NCBI GenBank assembly: GCA_003222385.1
Contig: QHVV01000047.1
Coordinates: 12,576-46,224, forward strand
Origin: Acidobacteriota bacterium
Lineage (GTDB): Bacteria; Acidobacteriota; Thermoanaerobaculia; UBA5066; Gp7-AA6
Reading direction: 5' to 3'
Length of the DNA stretch: 33,649 nt
How positions within the stretch are numbered: position 1 is the stretch's first letter; each line of letters starts with the position of its first letter. The position numbers and the translations under genes are program-made. The notes under the pieces were generated by a model that saw only the letters and a program-made list of their open reading frames with translations, was not told the origin of the DNA and ran no database searches. Of the stretch, positions 31,481-33,649 are shown piece by piece.

Positions 31481-32659
31481 TCATGATTTCTCTCCTTCGA
31501 CCCGCACCCGGTCGCCGTCGTGGATCTCGCCCGAAGAGGTGGAGACGAGCCGCTCCCCTCCCGAGAGACCTTCCACGATCTCGACCTGCCCCTGGGTCTC
31601 CGCGCCGGCCTTGACCGGCTGAAACTTCGCGCGCCCCTCGACGATCCGGAAGACGCCCGTCCGGCCATTCACCGTCCGGATGGCCGACCTCGGGATCAGG
31701 ACCCGCGTGCGGCCGGTCCTCCCCTGCGTCGGCTCCGCCGTGAACGAAACTCGCGCCGAAAGATCCGGCAGGATCTTCTCGTCCGCGTCGAGGAACGCGA
31801 CCTTCACGCGCACCGTCGCCTTCTGGCGGTCGGCGGCCGGGACGATCTGCCTCAGAAACCCGTGATACGTCTTGTCGGGCACCGCGTCGAGAGTAATCTC
31901 GGCCGGCTGTTTCGGGCCGAGCTTCGAGAGGTTCGCTTCATTCACGTCCGCCCCGACATAGAGCGTCGAGAACTCCACGAGCGTGACGATCGCGCCGCCC
32001 GAGCCTCCGCCCGAGGGGGATGAGCCGAACGGCGAGACCGCCTCGCCGACGAAAGCGCGCTTCGCCGTCACGACGCCGGCGAACGGCGCCCGGATCACGG
32101 TGTAATCGAGGAGCGCGCGGACGTACCGGACGCCCGCCCGGCTCGTCGCCTCCGCCGCCACGGCGGCGTCCAGCGCCTGTTTCGGCGAAAGCCCCTGCGC
32201 GTGCAGGGAGCGCTGCCTCTCGAGCTCCGCGCGCGCATTGACCCACGAGGCCTCTTTTTCGGCGAGCTGCGCGTCCAAGTCGGTGTGGTCGAGGCGCGCG
32301 ATGACGTCCCCGGTCTTGACCCTCGAGCCTTCGGTCACGCTCAACTCCGTGATCCGGGAAGTGATCTTCGGGGAAAGATCCGCCTTGCGCTCCGCCTCGA
32401 CGTAGCCGGTCGACGTCAGGAGGGTGGTCGCCTGGCCCTCGGTCAGGAAAGACGCCGTCACCGCCTCGACGGTCCTCGGGCGAAGGGTCCTTCCCGCCAG
32501 CAGCCAGGCGGCGGCCCCGGCCGCGACCACCACGATCGCGCCGCCGAAGAGCCATCCCTTCGGCCGGCCGGACTTCTCCGGCTCCCTCCGGATTCGGAGG
32601 GCCGAGAGATCCGGGGCGGGACGGGGGTTCTCCTGGCTCATTTCTCGGAAGCCGCCCAT
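31481..32659 (-). CDS. Periplasmic adaptor (HlyD/RND-type membrane fusion protein)
   Basis: 392 residues from an ATG (MGGFREMSQENP) behind GGGGAGTGAATAGA, an SD-like site eight bases away; ATG 32641 is an alternative. One transmembrane helix at about 35-55 (GWLFGGAIVVVAAGAAAWLLAG). Then the barrel-sandwich/lipoyl halves (KADLSPKITSRITELSVTEGSRVKTGDVIARLD and YTVIRAPFAGVVTAKRAFVGEAV) flank an alpha hairpin (DAQLAEKEASWVNARAELERQRSLHAQGLSPKQALD). The beta-barrel and membrane-proximal parts follow. It should bridge the ABC permeases to an outer membrane channel, but no TolC-type gene is in the window. Confidence 0.92.
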   Translation of the reverse strand: MGGFREMSQENPRPAPDLSALRIRREPEKSGRPKGWLFGGAIVVVAAGAAAWLLAGRTLRPRTVEAVTASFLTEGQATTLLTSTGYVEAERKADLSPKITSRITELSVTEGSRVKTGDVIARLDHTDLDAQLAEKEASWVNARAELERQRSLHAQGLSPKQALDAAVAAEATSRAGVRYVRALLDYTVIRAPFAGVVTAKRAFVGEAVSPFGSSPSGGGSGGAIVTLVEFSTLYVGADVNEANLSKLGPKQPAEITLDAVPDKTYHGFLRQIVPAADRQKATVRVKVAFLDADEKILPDLSARVSFTAEPTQGRTGRTRVLIPRSAIRTVNGRTGVFRIVEGRAKFQPVKAGAETQGQVEIVEGLSGGERLVSTSSGEIHDGDRVRVEGEKS

Positions 32660-32690
32660 TCTATTCACTCCCCGGACGGAATAAGGATGC

Positions 32691-32717
32691 GGGTGCAGGC
32701 CCGCGGGACCTGTCCCC
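32691..32717 (-). repeat. Dispersed hairpin repeat, copy 4 (reverse orientation)
   Basis: On the minus strand GGGGACAGGTCCCGCGGGCCTGCACCC. The stem is CAGGTCC-CGC-GGGCCTG with one G.T (G.U in RNA) pair. It lies in the 98-base divergent gap between the adaptor gene and the exported protein gene, so it overlaps the promoter region of one or both. Confidence 0.7.
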
Positions 32718-32757
32718 ACGACATGCTCTCGGCGCGGAACGTGCAACAATCCGGGGT

Positions 32758-33342
32758 ATGCGGCTTCTGGCACGCATCGTCGCCGTCGCGATCTTCGCCG
32801 CGCTCCTCGCGCCAGGGCCAGGCCGTGCCGCGGGCGCCGGTGAGGCGATGGTTTACCGGATCGAGCTCGCCGGCGGGCAGCAAATCCTGGCGCGCACTCC
32901 GCCCGTTCCGCGCGCGACGCGGCTCGTTTTCGCGCGGTATCCGGACGGCGCGCTCATGAGCTTGAAGCGCTCCGACATCGAGCGCGTCGTCAGCGTCCCG
33001 GTCCCGAAGACCGCCGTGGTGCGCAAGTCCCGGCCCGGAGAATTGATCGTCCTCGGTCCGACGGGTGAACGCGGAACCGGCACGGCCGGGTCTCAAGCGC
33101 CCGGAACCACCCGACCCGGAGAAGCCGCGGACGGAAAGGCTCTCTTCAACCCGGCGCGCGACTATCGTCCGGACTGGGATTCGAAGCAGATTCCGGGACA
33201 GAACCTCGCCTTCCCGGCGTCGGCCAACGACTACCGGGAAGGTCGTTCGTTCGCCTACCCGCCCGGCACGGCGGTGCAGACGGCCCCGGGGCAGCCTCCG
33301 ACCGGCGTGCGGAGCGGGGAGCCTCCGAAGTCCCCTCAGTAG
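32758..33342 (+). CDS. Exported protein, paralogue A of a tandem pair
   Basis: 194 residues starting at an ATG. The signal peptide is RIVAVAIFAALLAPGPGRA. The conserved block at residues 31-80 reads MVYRIELAGG, QQILARTPPVPRATRLV and YPDGALMSLKRSDIERVV; the rest is Pro/Gly-rich and ends without structure. The same block occurs at the same distance from the signal peptide in the next gene. A Tyr-x-Ile-x-Leu start followed by YPxGxLxS suggests a small beta-rich domain. No family or function recognised. Confidence 0.72.
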   Translation: MRLLARIVAVAIFAALLAPGPGRAAGAGEAMVYRIELAGGQQILARTPPVPRATRLVFARYPDGALMSLKRSDIERVVSVPVPKTAVVRKSRPGELIVLGPTGERGTGTAGSQAPGTTRPGEAADGKALFNPARDYRPDWDSKQIPGQNLAFPASANDYREGRSFAYPPGTAVQTAPGQPPTGVRSGEPPKSPQ

Positions 33343-33346
33343 TCGC

Positions 33347-33373
33347 GGGGACAGGCCCTGCGGGCCTGCAGCC
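33347..33373 (+). repeat. Dispersed hairpin repeat, copy 5
   Basis: GGGGACAGGCCCTGCGGGCCTGCAGCC, four bases after the exported-protein stop, before the second paralogue. The stem is identical to copy 1; the last triplet is changed (GCC instead of CCC). Confidence 0.72.
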
Positions 33374-33440
33374 GCCTCCTTATCGTCCCCCGGCTTCCTC
33401 CTGCGGCTTCGTGATAATTTCTGCGGGGGAAGTGCAAATC

Positions 33441-33649
33441 ATGTTCAAACGTCTCGCAGTCGCCGCGGCTCTTCTTGTCTTCGCATTCGTACTCGGCGCC
33501 GAGGAAACGAGCCCGGTGCTGTACCAGATCGATCTCGTTCCGTCGGGCAAGCTGATCTCGCGCGATCTCCCCGTGCTGAAGGGGACGAACTACCTTCTTC
33601 ACCAGTACCCCACCGGAACGCTCTTGAGCGTGCGCAAGTCGACCGTCAA
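33441..33649 (+). CDS. Exported protein, paralogue B (truncated by window end)
   Basis: Not in the track because it runs off the edge. The ATG at 33441 gives MFKRLAVAAALLVFAFVLGAEE, a signal peptide, then VLYQIDLVPSGKLISRDLPV, GTNYLLHQYPTGTLLSVRKSTV and continues out of the window. It aligns over its length with residues 31-75 of the preceding protein (Y-x-I-x-L, PV, YPxGxLxS). It is 98 bases downstream, with the hairpin repeat between. Confidence 0.68.
   Translation, partial: MFKRLAVAAALLVFAFVLGAEETSPVLYQIDLVPSGKLISRDLPVLKGTNYLLHQYPTGTLLSVRKSTV

Noticed and set aside
32660-32773. N-terminal extension of the adaptor protein
   Set aside because: It runs through hairpin repeat copy 4; a start with an SD-like GGGGAG lies at 32659.
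1-33649. CRISPR arrays, tRNA genes and rRNA genes
   Set aside because: No regularly spaced direct repeats, cloverleaf candidates or rRNA-like conserved stretches were noticed by eye; a tRNAscan-SE and CRISPR finder run would confirm.

Overview
The window is gene-dense, high-GC bacterial DNA of chromosomal character. There is no phage, plasmid or IS transposase gene, no rRNA or tRNA gene and no CRISPR array that I can see. Three features suggest a deep-branching aerobic Gram-negative lineage such as Acidobacteriota or a neighbouring phylum: the order recO-glyQ-glyS-ppdK, a futalosine-pathway enzyme (MqnE), and a variant System I cytochrome c maturation cluster with an aa3-type oxidase operon. 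The taxonomic call is inference only.

Layout. (1) 1-7446, minus strand: recO > glyQ > glyS > ppdK > amidohydrolase (runs off the left edge); ppdK carries a frameshift. (2) 7526-11230, plus strand: an MFS transporter, a 43-aa basic protein, a zinc-ribbon protein, frameshifted mqnE and a DUF3179 lipoprotein, several joined by NTGA start/stop overlaps. An exported DUF1264 protein follows, then a hairpin at the convergent junction. (3) 11930-20502, minus strand: a cytochrome oxidase operon read as cupredoxin-like lipoprotein > ctaC > ctaD > ctaA > ctaB > 38-aa membrane peptide > subunit IV > ctaE > DUF420 > CPLC membrane protein > penicillin-binding-type serine hydrolase > DUF374 acyltransferase. 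(4) 20727-25682, plus strand: ccmA-ccmB-ccmC-ccmD-ccmE-ccmF, divergent from the oxidase operon; CcmE has a Cys (CPSKY) where the usual haem-binding His sits, and ccmF carries a frameshift. (5) 25866-28354: a secreted Thr/Ala-rich protein with NGFP repeats and two metallo-beta-lactamase-fold hydrolases separated by a dispersed repeat. (6) 28361-32659, minus strand: an adaptor, an ABC ATPase and two permeases of the MacB/FtsX class. (7) 32758-end, plus strand: two tandem paralogous exported proteins, the second cut by the window edge.

How it fits together: regions 3 and 4 form one respiratory module, with haem A synthesis (CtaA/CtaB), the copper/haem A oxidase, a candidate copper electron carrier, and the machinery that attaches haem to c-type cytochromes. 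MqnE in region 2 would feed the menaquinone pool of the same chain. No c-type cytochrome gene (CXXCH) was noticed among the predicted proteins.

The non-coding part is also informative. A family of five short hairpins of form GGGGACAGG-N-CCTGCACCC, with compensating changes in the stem, is scattered over 22-33 kb. A related 18-bp inverted repeat sits directly in front of the oxidase operon. Single-base frameshifts break three otherwise intact conserved genes, which suggests sequence error more than real pseudogenes.
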